Assembly (NCBI GenBank): GCA_015143295.1
Contig: CM026571.1
Coordinates: forward strand, 10,978,501 to 11,042,500
Direction of reading: 5' to 3'
Source of the DNA: Tetracentron sinense
Taxonomy: Eukaryota > Streptophyta > Magnoliopsida > Trochodendrales > Trochodendraceae
DNA: 64,000 nt
The position numbers were made by a program, and so were the translations under genes. The notes under the pieces are model-generated. The model was not told where the DNA came from. It did no database searches and saw nothing but the letters and a program-made list of their open reading frames with translations. Below, piece after piece: positions 37,205-48,494 of the stretch (position 1 is the stretch's first letter; each line of letters opens with the position of its first letter).

Positions 37205-38904
37205 TTCTACTATATTTTCTCCATATTATGAGTTTCAAGTACGAAAGAATACCAGCTCATTGCAGTTAACGCTAATTTTATTTTCTTCTATTTCTATAGG
37301 AAGGATGCTAATTCCAATGCATTTTTTTGTTTCATGTTGAAATGACTGAGATGTTGTTTGCGTGTAATCAAAGGCATTCCTAGCCTATTCAAAAAATAGA
37401 TAGGAAGACATGCTTATGCTGGTTTCATAGTATCACCATTAATTCTTGTTGATACCCAATAAAGCATTTGAAACTTCTAATTTAAATAAACACATCTTAT
37501 ATGCTAGATAGGAGTTTTTATAATGATTAACGTATTGTAATATGCTGTAGACACTTGGCAGCGTAGAAAAAATAATCTATTTGGAAGTCAATCTTTGGAT
37601 TTCCACTTTGAACTGTCCAAGACAATAAAATACACAATACTAAGCCAAGTCAATGGAAAATTGGAAAAGAATCATGATTAATGTAAAAGGATAGATTGAA
37701 AAAAAATAAAAGGGGTGAGAACCTTGGTGAGAAAGAGTGATCCATAGACATATTAGTAAGAGTTTGGTTGTCGATTGATTTAGAGAGAACCGAAGTGGAG
37801 AGGATGGGGAGGATAGGGATATTCTGTGTTCCCTGATATAGTAAAGGAAGTCAGTACATTTTTTGTGATCATTCTCCTCTTGAATCTTTTGTGGCTAATC
37901 TAATGGCTTTCTGAAGAGCTAGCAAACACCTCCCCTCCTAATTTTGTCACGATCTGGGAAAAACTCAAGTTTTCATCTTTTCTAGTTTTGCTAAACAAAG
38001 ACGAGTTTTAGATGGTAAGGGTTCTCTAAGTTTGGGCTGAATTCCCAAGGTTTAATTTGGATGTCGGAACCTAAATTGTGGGGTCATAGCAGCTTTTAGC
38101 CAAAGTATTGAAATTTTGGCACCTGTCTTTGGTTTCTTATCAAAAAAGGAAACACAAGGAGTTTTTATATGTTGGGCAATGATTAAAATAACGGTTTTGG
38201 CTTACATAATGGTTCCACGAACATAATGCTAAAACCGAGTCTTACGTTGTGAAACGTTTTCATTTTTTTTGGAAAAAATATTAGAAATGGGTAAAAATCG
38301 GCTGAGTCTTACGTTGCCAGTAACTTGTAAGATTCACATTAAGGAGAATTGGACCAATTCTGACTACATTGGTCGATGCTGAAGTTGTTGTTCTATTGAA
38401 AGTTGAAACTAAATTGATCACATATATCTACAAAATCAGCTCCGGATCATGTTGTACAAAGTCAGGATCATGTTGTACAAAGTCTCAGGAATTATATAGT
38501 CATTTGATGTTCTTCCAGATTGAGTTAGGTAAATAATATTTAAGAGCATCAACTTTTTGAGTCCATTCCTTTAGGTTTGTATGATCTGGGCAGGCTAATA
38601 TTGGTAATTTTTTTAGATTTGCTGTTGAAAAATTGACAAATCATGTAGGTGTTGTGCGCCAACCAATAGGAAATATATGGAGGTCTCAGTGCTAAAGTAA
38701 TACAGATCAGGCCTAGAAAGTGCTCAGTACTATCACAGAATTTTAGTCCTATATGCCTGCCTGGCAATGCATTTCCTAAACCAGGAATATGATCTTTTCT
38801 CAGGATGACTGAGGGTTTCTATGGTGCATGATCTCTGTGTATCTGTTTGAATTCATTAGTGCAACCTGTCATTTTGTGGAGTTTCAATTGCATTGGAGAG
38901 TTCT
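37205..38904. other. GSTZ 3' flank and intergenic DNA
   Basis: The GSTZ 3' UTR, with a candidate polyadenylation signal AATAAA at 37458-37463. Beyond that, no gene or clear element was seen. Short ORFs here look random. Confidence 0.5.
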
Positions 38905-38912
38905 GGTGGTCC

Positions 38913-39430
38913 CTTAGTAACCCAAACCTCCTAACTTGCTACCCGCTCCCACTCTCAAACCTTGCTCCTGCTCTCAAACCTCGTTTTCACCTCGGGAGCT
39001 CGATTTCAACTTTTGTGAACCTTGCTCTCACCTAAAGATGCGATTTTTGTGTGAAGTTTTATTTTTATCCTAATTTTTCATATGAAATGAAGTGTATTTT
39101 GTTTTTTTTCTTTGTAGGTTATAATATTCATATAAGATTTGTTAATTATTAGTGATCTTGTAATTGAATTTAGAATGATACATTTAATAATTCAATAGTC
39201 ATCTTGTTTTATTATGATGAAAATTTTGAATTATGAATGATTTTATCAATTTTCTGTTAGAGTTTAGAAAACTAAAAAAAATATATTTACATCTACAAGT
39301 AATTTTCAAAAACATCAATATATATTTTATGTATATATATTGGCACTCCCAACCCTATCCTCAATTGAAATTTGAGGATCTTGCGCTCCCGCTCCCGTAC
39401 CCGTACCCGCTCTAAGCTCTGGTTACTTAG
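38913..39430. mobile_element. hAT-like element with perfect 8-bp target duplication and GCTCCC words
   Basis: GGTGGTCC at 38905-38912 is repeated at 39431-39438. The ends CTTAGTAACC and (complement) CTAAGTAACCAGAGC are inverted. Subterminal words GCTCCC, CTCTCAAACC and CCCGTACC repeat on both sides of an AT-rich middle. 518 bp, no transposase. Confidence 0.85.
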
Positions 39431-39438
39431 GGTGGTCC

Positions 39439-40526
39439 TCTTTATGGGTCTTTATCTATCTTCCATCCTTTGTATTCTAGAATTTACTCTAATAGGGGAC
39501 TTGATAGAGGTCAGAGGATTACCTTTTTCGTATCACCTGAATTTTCTTTGAGCATCTCATTGTTTTATCATCAAACATCAGTTTGTAGAGTATTATATCC
39601 GTTCGACTGACCGGGCGCCTAACTTCTTTCCACCTACTTTCGTAATTATAAATCCCTGTCGCTCACGTTCGCTGTTTTCCTTTGGATATTTTCGGTATTC
39701 AAGGTAATAGCAGCATTTGCACACGAAAATGACTACCACCTACTTTCCCTTGTATATAACTTTGAAGATTTGATTTCTACACCAACATTCTGGGTTTTGT
39801 TCTGTTGATTTCCTATCCTATCGTGGGGTAAACCCTGTCCGTCTGTCGTCAATCCCAACCATTCAACCTCTTGAATCAGTCACCGGGTGAGTTCTCAACT
39901 GTCCATTTGAGCTTGCCCCACGTATTTTTTTTTTGGAAGAGGAGAGCGATAAGAACTGAAAGTTCTTTGGAGTGTAATAAGACAGAGACGTAAATTGAAC
40001 ATTTTCATTTTTTTCTTCTTCCTTCCTTCTTTCAGGGAAGTCGGCGTCCAATGAAACATGCCCCTAATAAAGAACCTAAGTGGTTTCCGCGCCGACGTCG
40101 GTGCCTCCTCTCTGATCCATATTTTGACTTTCTTCCAATCGCCCACACCAATTTGGTTACTTACATAACTAAGCAACCATGTTATGCTCGCCAATTTACT
40201 AACCTTAGAAAAAAGATGCAGGAAAAGTTTTTTAAAAAAGGGAAAAAAGAAAAAGGATCCCTCTCTCTCTCTCTCTCTCTCATACTTACACACGTTTTAC
40301 GATCCTGTGGTAGCTAGGGGGGTGATCACCTTCCGTAGGTGAGAAAAGTTTGGTATTATTATCTTGTAGAGTTTGATTTTTCAAATCATACAAACCTCCG
40401 AACAGGGGAATGCTAGCCTTTAACTGCCCCATTTCTCATCAATCAAAAAAAAAAAAAAAAAAACTCCCCCATTCTTAATCGCCTCACTTTATAGTTTATA
40501 GGACAAATCATTTACTTGGACCCGCT
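39439..40526. other. Intergenic DNA
   Basis: No supported gene. It contains a (TC)n run at 40259-40281 and a poly-A run near 40446. ORFs on both strands at 39860-40320 show no family pattern. Confidence 0.5.
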
Positions 40527-40758
40527 GTTTTGAAAACCATACCTAATCCGCGGGTTGAATATGTAAAACCGGGAACCAATCGACTCAATTGGTTCAACTG
40601 GAGAATCGGTGATAAAAAGGGGAAAAAACTGACACTAGAAAAATGGGGAAAAAGGGAATTTTTTTTTTAATAAAGGAGGACATGGTTGAATTGGACCGAT
40701 TGAACTAGGAAAGGGCCACCTAGCAGGTTTGACCAATGATCCGGTTATAAAAACATTG
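40527..40758. mobile_element. Small TIR element (CTGTTTTGAAAACC type)
   Basis: The left end CTGTTTTGAAAACCATACC and the right end (complement) AATGTTTTTATAACCGG are imperfect inverted repeats. The body is rich in GGTTGAA/TTCAACTGG, a pattern common in plant MITEs. Confidence 0.5.
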
Positions 40759-40837
40759 GTTGGATATAAGGCATAAAGTTAGCTTGTCTTATTAACCCGA
40801 GAACAGATCGTGATTCTCTCAAGTTGTAACGGGACTC

Positions 40838-41050
40838 CTTGAGTTGGTTACAACATAAAAGCCTCTTCAATTGCTCTTTTAATTCTGGTTAACAATTTTA
40901 ACATTTATATATATATATATATATATATATTTAAAAAAACTAAGGTTAGATGGTTGAACCCTAAGGGATAATAAATCTTAACCATAGTTAAGTGATATTG
41001 AAATGGTAATTGTTGACATGTCATGGAGTCTGGTTATAACCGTAGAAAAT
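40838..41050. mobile_element. Foldback MITE, partly deleted copy
   Basis: The outer ends TTGTAACGGGACTCC and GGAGTCTGGTTATAACC are inverted. The right core arm (CTAAGGTTAGATGGTTGAACC, then AATCTTAACCATAGTTAAG) is complete. The left core is lost and an (AT)n run stands in its place. Confidence 0.65.
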
Positions 41051-41162
41051 TCCATGTCTTTAGTTTTACTTTTTGACAGGAGGGAGGGAGAGAGAGAGAG
41101 AGAGAGGTGAAATATAATTTAAATTATCTATAAAACACAAATTGGATATGAAAATGGTGGGT

Positions 41163-42754
41163 TTATTCACATTGCATACAACCCATGACCTTCCAGAGCT
41201 TACGCGTTCTTCTTCCAATCTTACTGATCTTTCGGGCAATGAAGGCCGGGAAGAAAATATCTAAAGGCGAAATGACTGGAGGAGCACTTGCTCTTACAGA
41301 AACAAACTCCGAAGTGAAAGAAGAAGAAGAAACTGCTTCTATTGTTTCATCAGCATTACTACTACGACCACTACTGCTCTTTCTTAGATACAAGTTTCTG
41401 CTCCCAACGTCTCCGATCATGTCTGTTTTATTCAGCCCTGTTAAAGAAAGCACAAAATTTCATGTTACCCATTGTCTGATCTTTGGTCAAACTATTACTA
41501 CTAGGGTCTCCTAAGTCCTAGCTAATTGGTTTTAACTTTGGGTTAAATGGCCCATCCAAGAGACAAAATCAGATTTAGGGCTGCACTCAAGCCATGATGG
41601 CTTGTGTAAGCCAAGTTCAAGTTGCATTTCAGGCTCAGACAAATGGAGTTTTTATTTATACTCAAATGTTTAAACAAGCCTAGCTCGAGCTAGACCCTGT
41701 TTGACTTAGATTGAAGCTCGACTCGATTCGGCTTGACATATTTCATATATGTATATATTTATTGATAATACTATTCCTATGAGAAGGATATAGTTCCCAT
41801 TAGCATCAGTTAGCGGTCCCTCTAAGAATCTCAACACATAGTAGGTTGTTTTGGGATTGTCAGTTAGATGTCAAGGTGAGTCTTATGAGACACACATGGC
41901 AAAAAAAAAAGGTTAATCGAACGATTTTAGCTCATTCCATTAGACCCTAGTTTGTCAGCATTAATCATTACAGTTCATTACACTCTCCTTCTAACTTTCA
42001 ATTAGAACTCTCCTTACCTAGGTTATAGAAATCTTTGATTTTCTAAGTTTCAACTAGATAATCTTGTGGTGTAGTTGAGTTAACCAAAATAACAAAAAAA
42101 AAAAAAAACTAGATAATCAGAAAACATTCCATTGACCAAATTTTTTGTCATTTGTCTACCAAAGATTACACCCTAATATCCAAATAGTTGGATTAAAAAA
42201 CAACCTATATATTACTTGTTTTTTTTTAGCGCCGCTGACTATTACTTATAGTAAGTGACGCCCATTATAACGTCACCATATAATAATACTTTTAACTTAC
42301 TTTATCATAACCTATAATAGTTCTTTAACTTCCAATAAAATAGTTTAGAAGATAACAATGACAAAAGCAATAACAAAAGAAAGTAAAGAAACAAAAGCCA
42401 TAATCCTAACTCTCTAGAATCATTGACTATCCTCAAATGTTATTTTTGTGTATGAATGATTAAATTTATGTATTTTCTTATATTGTAGTATAATAAAATG
42501 ATGTAAAATTGACCAAAACAATCTTGAAATCTGAATAAGCTTCATCAACACCACAAAATCGGCTCACCTCGAGCTCGGTCAAGCTTGTTCTAGACATGCA
42601 CAAACCTATAGAATTTAAGCTGGAGCATGTTGAAGCTAAGGTTAACTCGAATGCAAGTCTAATCAAACCCATGGCTGGGGGTGATGCGGCACTTCACTAG
42701 AGTATTGGATACCCTACAGTGCCAAACAGCACCATGGCACTTCATCGATGCATA

Positions 42755-42786
<32 letters not shown>

Positions 42787-44534
42787 GCATTTCTCACAAG
42801 TCATGTGAGCTAATATATAGTTGCCTTTAGTGACCAAAAAAAAATATATATATATACATATAGTTGCCTTTTACCATCTCCAGGGGAGACCAATAAACTC
42901 AATCCAATCCACCAATACTTAAATTGCCAATAGAAAGATGGAAAATAGTCACCTCCTCGGGCCAAGGAGGTGACTTACTGTCTCGTCCCCCCTTTTTGGG
43001 GCCACTTGTCCCCTCTTTACTCCCATTAACTGTGGTTAAGATTCACTCACCCTAGGTTCACACATCTATCCTTGGTTTTCAGAAAAAAATATTTTAAAAA
43101 AAGTAACCATATCCTGTGGTTAATTTTTTAACCATAGTTCAAAGGGTTTATGAGAGTGAGGAGGAATAGTCCCCTCCTCGGCACGAGGAGGTGACTATTG
43201 CTCTAGAAAGATATCCTTTTGAATTCTCAATAATAGAAATTATTTTAATATTATTTTTTACTGGAGACTGCTCAGCCTGCGTGTACATCTAAGCACTCTC
43301 CAATAAATAAATATTAAAATTATTTATATTATTGGGGATTCAAAAATTCAACTCTGACAAAAAAAATCGTTAAAAAAAAAAAAGGAAAGTTGGTTGTGGC
43401 CAGCACCCAGCAGCTCATCCATAGGAATTGTTATTTTTTGGTAACCAATCCACAGGAATTGTTTGAGCTCTTATTGATAGCAAATCAATTGAACGGTTCA
43501 GATTGGTACATATGTGGGCCACTATCAAACGGTTGCTATTTTTAGAAGTAAATGATTTCCAAACCATTTGCATGATAGGATAGGATTTTACCGAGACTGA
43601 CATTTTCCCCATTCAGACAGTTAATCTGGTTTCCAGAAGAGCACCGAGTCAGTGACCGACTCGGCCGAGTTCTGTGAAACAATGGTCGGTCAAGTTACCT
43701 TGGGTAGGTAGAGTTAAAAAAGGGTAAAAGCAAAAAATCAACGTTTGGTCGGTGATACGAGGAGAAAAGGGGGTTGAGAAAAGGGGGTTGGGAAAAGGAG
43801 GTTGGAGGATGGTGCCACGTGTTCCCTTATTGACCCCTTTAACTGTGGTTAAAATTCACCCATTTGACCCTTGAATTTTGGAAATAAAATTTAACCAGAG
43901 TAAAAAAGAAAAAGAAAAATGAAGAAGCTTGAAGACATACTTTCAAGGCTGAAGTAGGAATGATGCAATTCGAAGGACGAAGCAGCGTGACGATGAAGAT
44001 GAGGACTCCGTCCTTCTTCGCTATACTTATCGACGACAAGCCTTATCGTCTCCTCAACGCTCGTTCCCAACCTAACCATGGTCCGGACCGGACCCGGACT
44101 TCCCTCCACCGTCACATTCACCACCACCTTGTCATCCTTCTTGTATTTCTACACTCCAAATTCCCACAAAATTTCAGAGATCGACCCATTTAATCAATAT
44201 GAAATCAAATCAAATCAAATCGTTGGTGTTATAGTACCTCGTAATTATGTGGAGATTGAGAGGGAGAGAAAAGGGGAGATTCAAAGACATCTGTACAAGT
44301 CTGGGGACGAAAGAGAAGAACCTCTGGTTTCGAATTATGCCGATCATCGCCCAGGACTAGACCCATGCTCCAAAGGATCGGCTCTGAGTAGCATCTTTGA
44401 AGAATTTTTATGGGTTTTGAGGGTTTTGATCGGCGAGGTGTTGGAGTTCTTCTGTGAGGCGATGGACTGGGTTGTGGGGGTCTAGTTTTCCGGCCACTCG
44501 CCGAGTTTCGTCGCCTGAAACTCCTCTCTGACAT
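41163..44534 (-). CDS. DUF7054-type plant protein (unknown function)
   Basis: Predicted 259 aa from exons 44238-44534, 43941-44148 and 41163-41437 (TAA at 41163-41165), GT/AG borders, phases 0 and 1, total 780 nt. The first exon encodes a Ser/Arg/Pro-rich basic N-terminus with the conserved [16 protein letters not shown] segment and [10 protein letters not shown]. The second gives [18 protein letters not shown], then [19 protein letters not shown], an apparent ubiquitin-like (beta-grasp) core. The third continues [15 protein letters not shown] and ends in a basic tail with several Cys (MGCMQC). This order matches a plant-only family usually annotated DUF7054. No biochemical role is known to me. 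No transmembrane segment. The 2.5-kb second intron carries a hAT-like element and a foldback MITE. It converges with GSTZ across a 4-kb intergenic stretch. Confidence 0.88.
41576..42699. mobile_element. Inverted-repeat element with AGCTCGA words
   Basis: The left end is TAGGGCTGCACTCAAGCCATG. The right end, read inward, is TAGTGAAGTGCCGCATCACC, then CCCAGCCATGGG. Words such as GCTCGAGC, AAGCTCG and CTCGAGCTCGG lie near both ends. 1.1 kb, no coding. The target duplication is unclear. It lies in intron 2 of the DUF7054 gene. Confidence 0.55.
42940..43205. mobile_element. Foldback MITE, complete copy with terminal CCTCCTCG palindromes
   Basis: The left end is GGAAAATAGTCACCTCCTCG. The right end, read inward, is GAGCAATAGTCACCTCCTCG. 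Each end also forms its own hairpin (CACCTCCTCG..CCAAGGAGGTG on the left). The inner core is AACTGTGGTTAAGATTCACT, then TATCCTTGGTTTTCAG. Part of the right core is lost. Length 266 bp. Confidence 0.75.
43808..43905. mobile_element. Foldback MITE, left arm only
   Basis: GTGCCACGTGTTCCC, then AACTGTGGTTAAAATTCACC, followed by a degenerate arm, just downstream of exon 2 of the DUF7054 gene. Confidence 0.6.
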
Positions 44535-44726
44535 ATAAGAGAGATGAGAGAGTTTAGTCTAGACTCTAGAGAGAGAAAGAGAGAAGTTGCTTGGAGGAGA
44601 GGGGAAGGGTAGTTGTTGTTGGTTGCGTGGGGAGGGTGCTGTCTAACTGTTACTTTGCTTTTTTGAAGTTAACGTCACAGCTTTGGTTCTCTGGGTAATT
44701 ATAGCCTAAATTGTCTGAGAACTCGA

Positions 44727-45000
44727 AATTCTCTCTAGTTGTAACCGGACTCCTTCAAATCCGGTTATGCTCCTGAGGTCGCCACGTGTCTCTTTTGACA
44801 CTCCTTAACTGTAGTTAAGACTCATCCACTCATAATGTTCACCCACCTATCCTTGTTATTTAAAATACAATACCAAAATTTTTTTAACCCTGGAAGTTAG
44901 TATATTTTAACCAGGGTTGAAAAAATTAATATTTTAAAAAAAAAACTAAGGATAGGTGGGTCAACCAAGGGTGGGCATAACCAGAATCCAAGTTAAGAGA
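44727..45000. mobile_element. Foldback MITE, near-complete copy close to the DUF7054 start
   Basis: The left end TTGTAACCGGACTCC has an inner palindrome (CCGGACTCC/ATCCGG). It is followed by GCCACGTGTCTC, AACTGTAGTTAAGACTCATC and TATCCTTGTTATT. The right arm (CTAAGGATAGGTGGGTCAACC) ends GCATAACCAGAATCC. It lies about 200 bp upstream of the gene's ATG, so its G-box sits in the likely promoter. Confidence 0.7.
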
Positions 45001-46071
45001 ATTTGAAGTCATGTGGAGATATGGCAGAAAAGCCATTTTTTTTAAAATTTAAATATTTTCTATTATTGGGAGGAAATCGAAGCATGTAATGCGACACATC
45101 ACGGGTGATGGACCTGATGGTAACTCCTATTGTAGTATGTTGAATTATTATTTCTAAACGGGGTGGATCCATCAAATCAATCTCTTCCATGATACAGTGC
45201 AGCATCGTCTCAGAGATTACCTTGTATCTAAGCATTTGGTGGTGAGGGATGATATGATACTTCTAACTACTAACTAACTGATTGGATGATCTCAAGATTC
45301 TCAACCACCCGATCTGTCTGACTATTGTTTACACCAATGGTTGATATTCGATGAATCATATAATTGGGAGGGGAAATTGCACAGTATCATCATCTCTCTC
45401 TTTTTACAAAATGAGTTAAGTACCGTTTTGCCGCCCTAAACTTAAAGAGATTAATTTTCATGCTGAGCTCCGCATGATATTTAAACTGGAACTTAAAATA
45501 TCACTGTGTTTCAGGTATGATTTGAAATATTTTATGAAAGAGTGTTTGGCTTTTATATCCATAGATGAAGGGCAACTATGTCAAAAGCATGCCATTTTTA
45601 GTAATAAAAAAGTAAAGGTGTCCTATTTGATAAATTTGTCACAAACATATCCTTTTAAGTAATAAAAATATAAGCCATGCCTGTTTTTAGGTGAAGCGGC
45701 CTATTAAAATTATTCGGTAAGTTACAAGGGATTTGTCTGGTAGAGACTTTAACTACCATTCAACTGACAATGGTTTGATTGGTTGTTAAATTCTATGGTG
45801 GCCATTTTTTTTTTTTTAAATTTAGTTTGGAATTGGAGGGTATTCCTGGTAGAGTAAAAATCTACATTAAATCATATAGATGCCTCTTTTACCATACTAA
45901 AAATAATAAAAATGAAAATTTACTTTTTAAGAGTAAATTTGGTATAAAATTCAAAATATACCAAATTGGTCAAGTCACCTGCCTCGTGCTGGCAGAAGAA
46001 AAATTGATAAAATAGGATGGTCACAGCCATTTGATACATTTTTCAGACCAGTAAGAGAAATTATTTCAAAC
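45001..46071. other. Intergenic DNA
   Basis: AT-rich. I see no gene or element that I can name. Confidence 0.5.
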
Positions 46072-46082
46072 ACAAATTGGGA

Positions 46083-46254
46083 ATATCCCAGTGGGATGTA
46101 TCCCCTCTCACTAGGAAGGAGGTCTCGGGTTCAACACTGTTTGGGAGAGAGGTGAGCGTCGTGTTTTCTCACCTGTAACAGAAACTAACCCCAACTAACC
46201 AAAACTAACCCACCCCAACTAACCAATAAAGTGCTTAAACGAGAATTTATTACA
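46083..46254 (+). mobile_element. tRNA-derived SINE with 11-bp target duplication
   Basis: ACAAATTGGGA at 46072-46082 is repeated at 46255-46265. The 172-bp body has a tRNA-like head, with a B-box-like GGGTTCAACAC at 46127-46137 and an A-box-like CCAGTGGGATG upstream. A tail with repeated AACTAACC words follows. Confidence 0.75.
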
Positions 46255-46468
46255 ACAAATTGGGAGATTCTTGAACCTCTCTCATTTCAAATGAGGGGCT
46301 GTTGTGTTCCTTATCCTTAATTGGCTAGGACAAACCTAGTTGTAGTGGCCACGACATTGGGAGTTTGCTTGGTGCCAAAAGTCTGCGTATGAATTAGGCA
46401 GGTTTTTATTTGGCAAAGGATTTCCTCCAGCAGATGGGCATAGCTTATAGACGACGAGGGTAAATATA

Positions 46469-46830
46469 CTTTAGTAAGGAGGTGATAGCATGCATCTTAC
46501 ATGGCGGTACATGCACATATCCCAGCTCACCATGTGTTATCTTTGACACCCATTAACTTGTTACGATTCAGTCAACCTTAAAGTTAAATAATTTAACTTT
46601 GGAGTTTAGAAAAAAATATTTTCTTAAAAATTAATCACATGAACTAGTGAATCATAACTGAGGTCTAATTTTTTTTAAAAAAAACTAAGGTTAGATTATT
46701 TAACTTTATAAGTTATTGAATCTTAATCATAGTTAATGACTGCTAAAGAGAACACTTGGCAAGTTGAAGAGATGTGCACATACCACCCAATAGAACATCT
46801 AAGATGCATGCTATCATCTCCTTAGTGAAG
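46469..46830. mobile_element. Foldback MITE, complete copy (CTTTAGTAAGGAGG termini)
   Basis: About 31 bp at the ends are inverted repeats: CTTTAGTAAGGAGGTGATAG, then CATGCATCTTA, against (complement of right) CTTCACTAAGGAGATGATAG, then CATGCATCTTA. The inner core is a diverged form of the family (ACCTTAAAGTTAAATAATTT). Length 362 bp. Confidence 0.75.
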
Positions 46831-46917
46831 CACCTTTGCACGTGTAGAGGGAAGATGCTATGTGTGAGGGGACTACTCGGGCATTTGTCAGAGGAAATTC
46901 GTTATCCTTTATTATAT

Positions 46918-48027
46918 GGAAAATAATCCTCCCTATGCGGCACATGCAAGGAGGGTGTCGAGTCCCCCTTTTTTTCATCACATGTCTCTTTTTTGATTTC
47001 ATTTAATTGTGGTTAAAATTAACTAACTCTCCTGTAAGGGATAAAATTTGTAAAAATGATTAAGTGTTGGAGAACGAGCTAGCTTTTGTTGTTATGTTCA
47101 CAAAAGGGTGACAGGTGAATCACGTGATTAAAATAGAAAAATGGCCAGTTGCCCGATGCACAACATATCCGTCGTGTATTTCGCAAACGTACCCGTAGTC
47201 TTGTGAACAACATTTCCGGTGTGTTCTCAACAACGTTTCCGTTGTCTTTTACACAACGTATCCGTTGTGATCTCGACAACGATTCCGTTGTCCTATACAC
47301 AACGAACTCGTTGTCTTCTGGATAACTATGTTGAAACCTCATTTTAAGGCATATACAATGGACCCGAGCTCGAGTCAACAACGAGACCGACTCGCAGGAG
47401 GAAGTGATCAGGAGACGATCGTTTTATTTTGACAAGTAGGTGAAAAGTATTGTCTTGATATTTAATGCAGGTTACTTTTGTGTGCTGTCAGAAACAAATC
47501 AACTGAACTAATAGTAGACGCCCATGTGTGACACGTTAGATGGCAAATCTGTCTGACATATTTAGTAATCAGTGTAGACCACGTGGTATGGGCATCTATG
47601 ACTATCCATGAACATCTATGGGCATACCAAGCTAAATCTATAAATAGTTAAATACCCCGAGAAATTCAGTGCATAAGGATAAAAAAAAATCTCTACTCTT
47701 TCTCTCTCATCTGCTTTTGTGCTTGTTACTGTTCATCATCTTCTACATCTACTTACTTTGGCATTGGAGTACAGGTCAGGGTATCACACCCTTCAACTTC
47801 TACCTTTTACCAGTAAACCAGAGTTTGTGTAGCAGTTGCTGACGCGTGTCCTTCCTGGTATTTTCCCCTTCACCTCCAAATTTATATTTTTTTAAACTTT
47901 TATTTATTAAAAAAATTATAGTAAAAATTACTAACCAAAGTTAAAGAGAACTAGCATAATTAAAGAAGACACTTAGCAAAAAAAAAAAAAAAGGGAGGCT
48001 ATGCCGGCAAGGAGCAAACTATTGCTC
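46918..48027. mobile_element. Foldback MITE split by a solo LTR
   Basis: The left half 46918-47032 starts GGAAAATAATCCTCCC and runs to the core TTGTGGTTAAAATTAAC. The right half 47873-48027 completes the fold (ACTAACCAAAGTTAAAG...) and ends ACTATTGCTC, like the 42.9-kb copy. The LTR at 47033-47872 interrupts it. Confidence 0.7.
47033..47872 (+). mobile_element. Solo LTR of the Tat-lineage Gypsy family
   Basis: 840 bp, start TGTAAGGGATAAAATTTG, end TTTTCCCCTTCA. It aligns end to end with the LTR at 54012-54909, including the 23-bp palindrome array, a TATAAATA box (47639) and the shared GACGCGTGTCCTTCC near the 3' end. The flanks TCTCC/CCTCC fit a 5-bp target duplication with one difference. 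No internal sequence adjoins it, so it is a recombination remnant. It looks clearly older than the full element. Confidence 0.88.
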
Positions 48028-48144
48028 TTATATATTTTATTTTGTAAAGGCGTGTGCACACGTTATTGGACTTTCTAAGGAGAGAAATGCTAGCTCCGAT
48101 ACAGAGTTCCAAACTCAGATGGCTAAAGTGACATTGTAACAATT

Positions 48145-48370
48145 TATTATTTTATTTTATTTTATTTTTGGTTCGAGATATACATTTAAGCCGCAACGCC
48201 GGTTAGGTGTTAGTATTTGTTCAGTTAGTGGGTGGGTCGGTGTTAGTATTTGTTTAGTTAGTGGGCGGGTGGAGACTATATACAAACTTTCACCCTCTCG
48301 GGAATGGAACCTGGTACCTCCCCCAAAGCAGGGGATACACTACCATTGGGGCAAAGCCCTGGTGTGTTAA
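48145..48370 (-). mobile_element. tRNA-derived SINE remnant
   Basis: On the minus strand there is an A-box-like CCAATGGTAGTGTATC, a B-box-like CAGGTTCCATTCCCG, a body with CACTAACTAAACAAATACTA words and an A-rich tail (AAAATAAAATAAAATAAAAT). It resembles the 46.1-kb SINE. No clear target duplication. Confidence 0.55.
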
Positions 48371-48494
48371 CCAGTTTATCTTTACTCTTAAGAATAACGA
48401 CACAAGTTGTTGCTTTTATAGGTTATTTTTGCAATTGATTGAAATAACAATCTTATAAAAAGAACAAAATTGTCATTTTAACTTCGCTTGTGAC

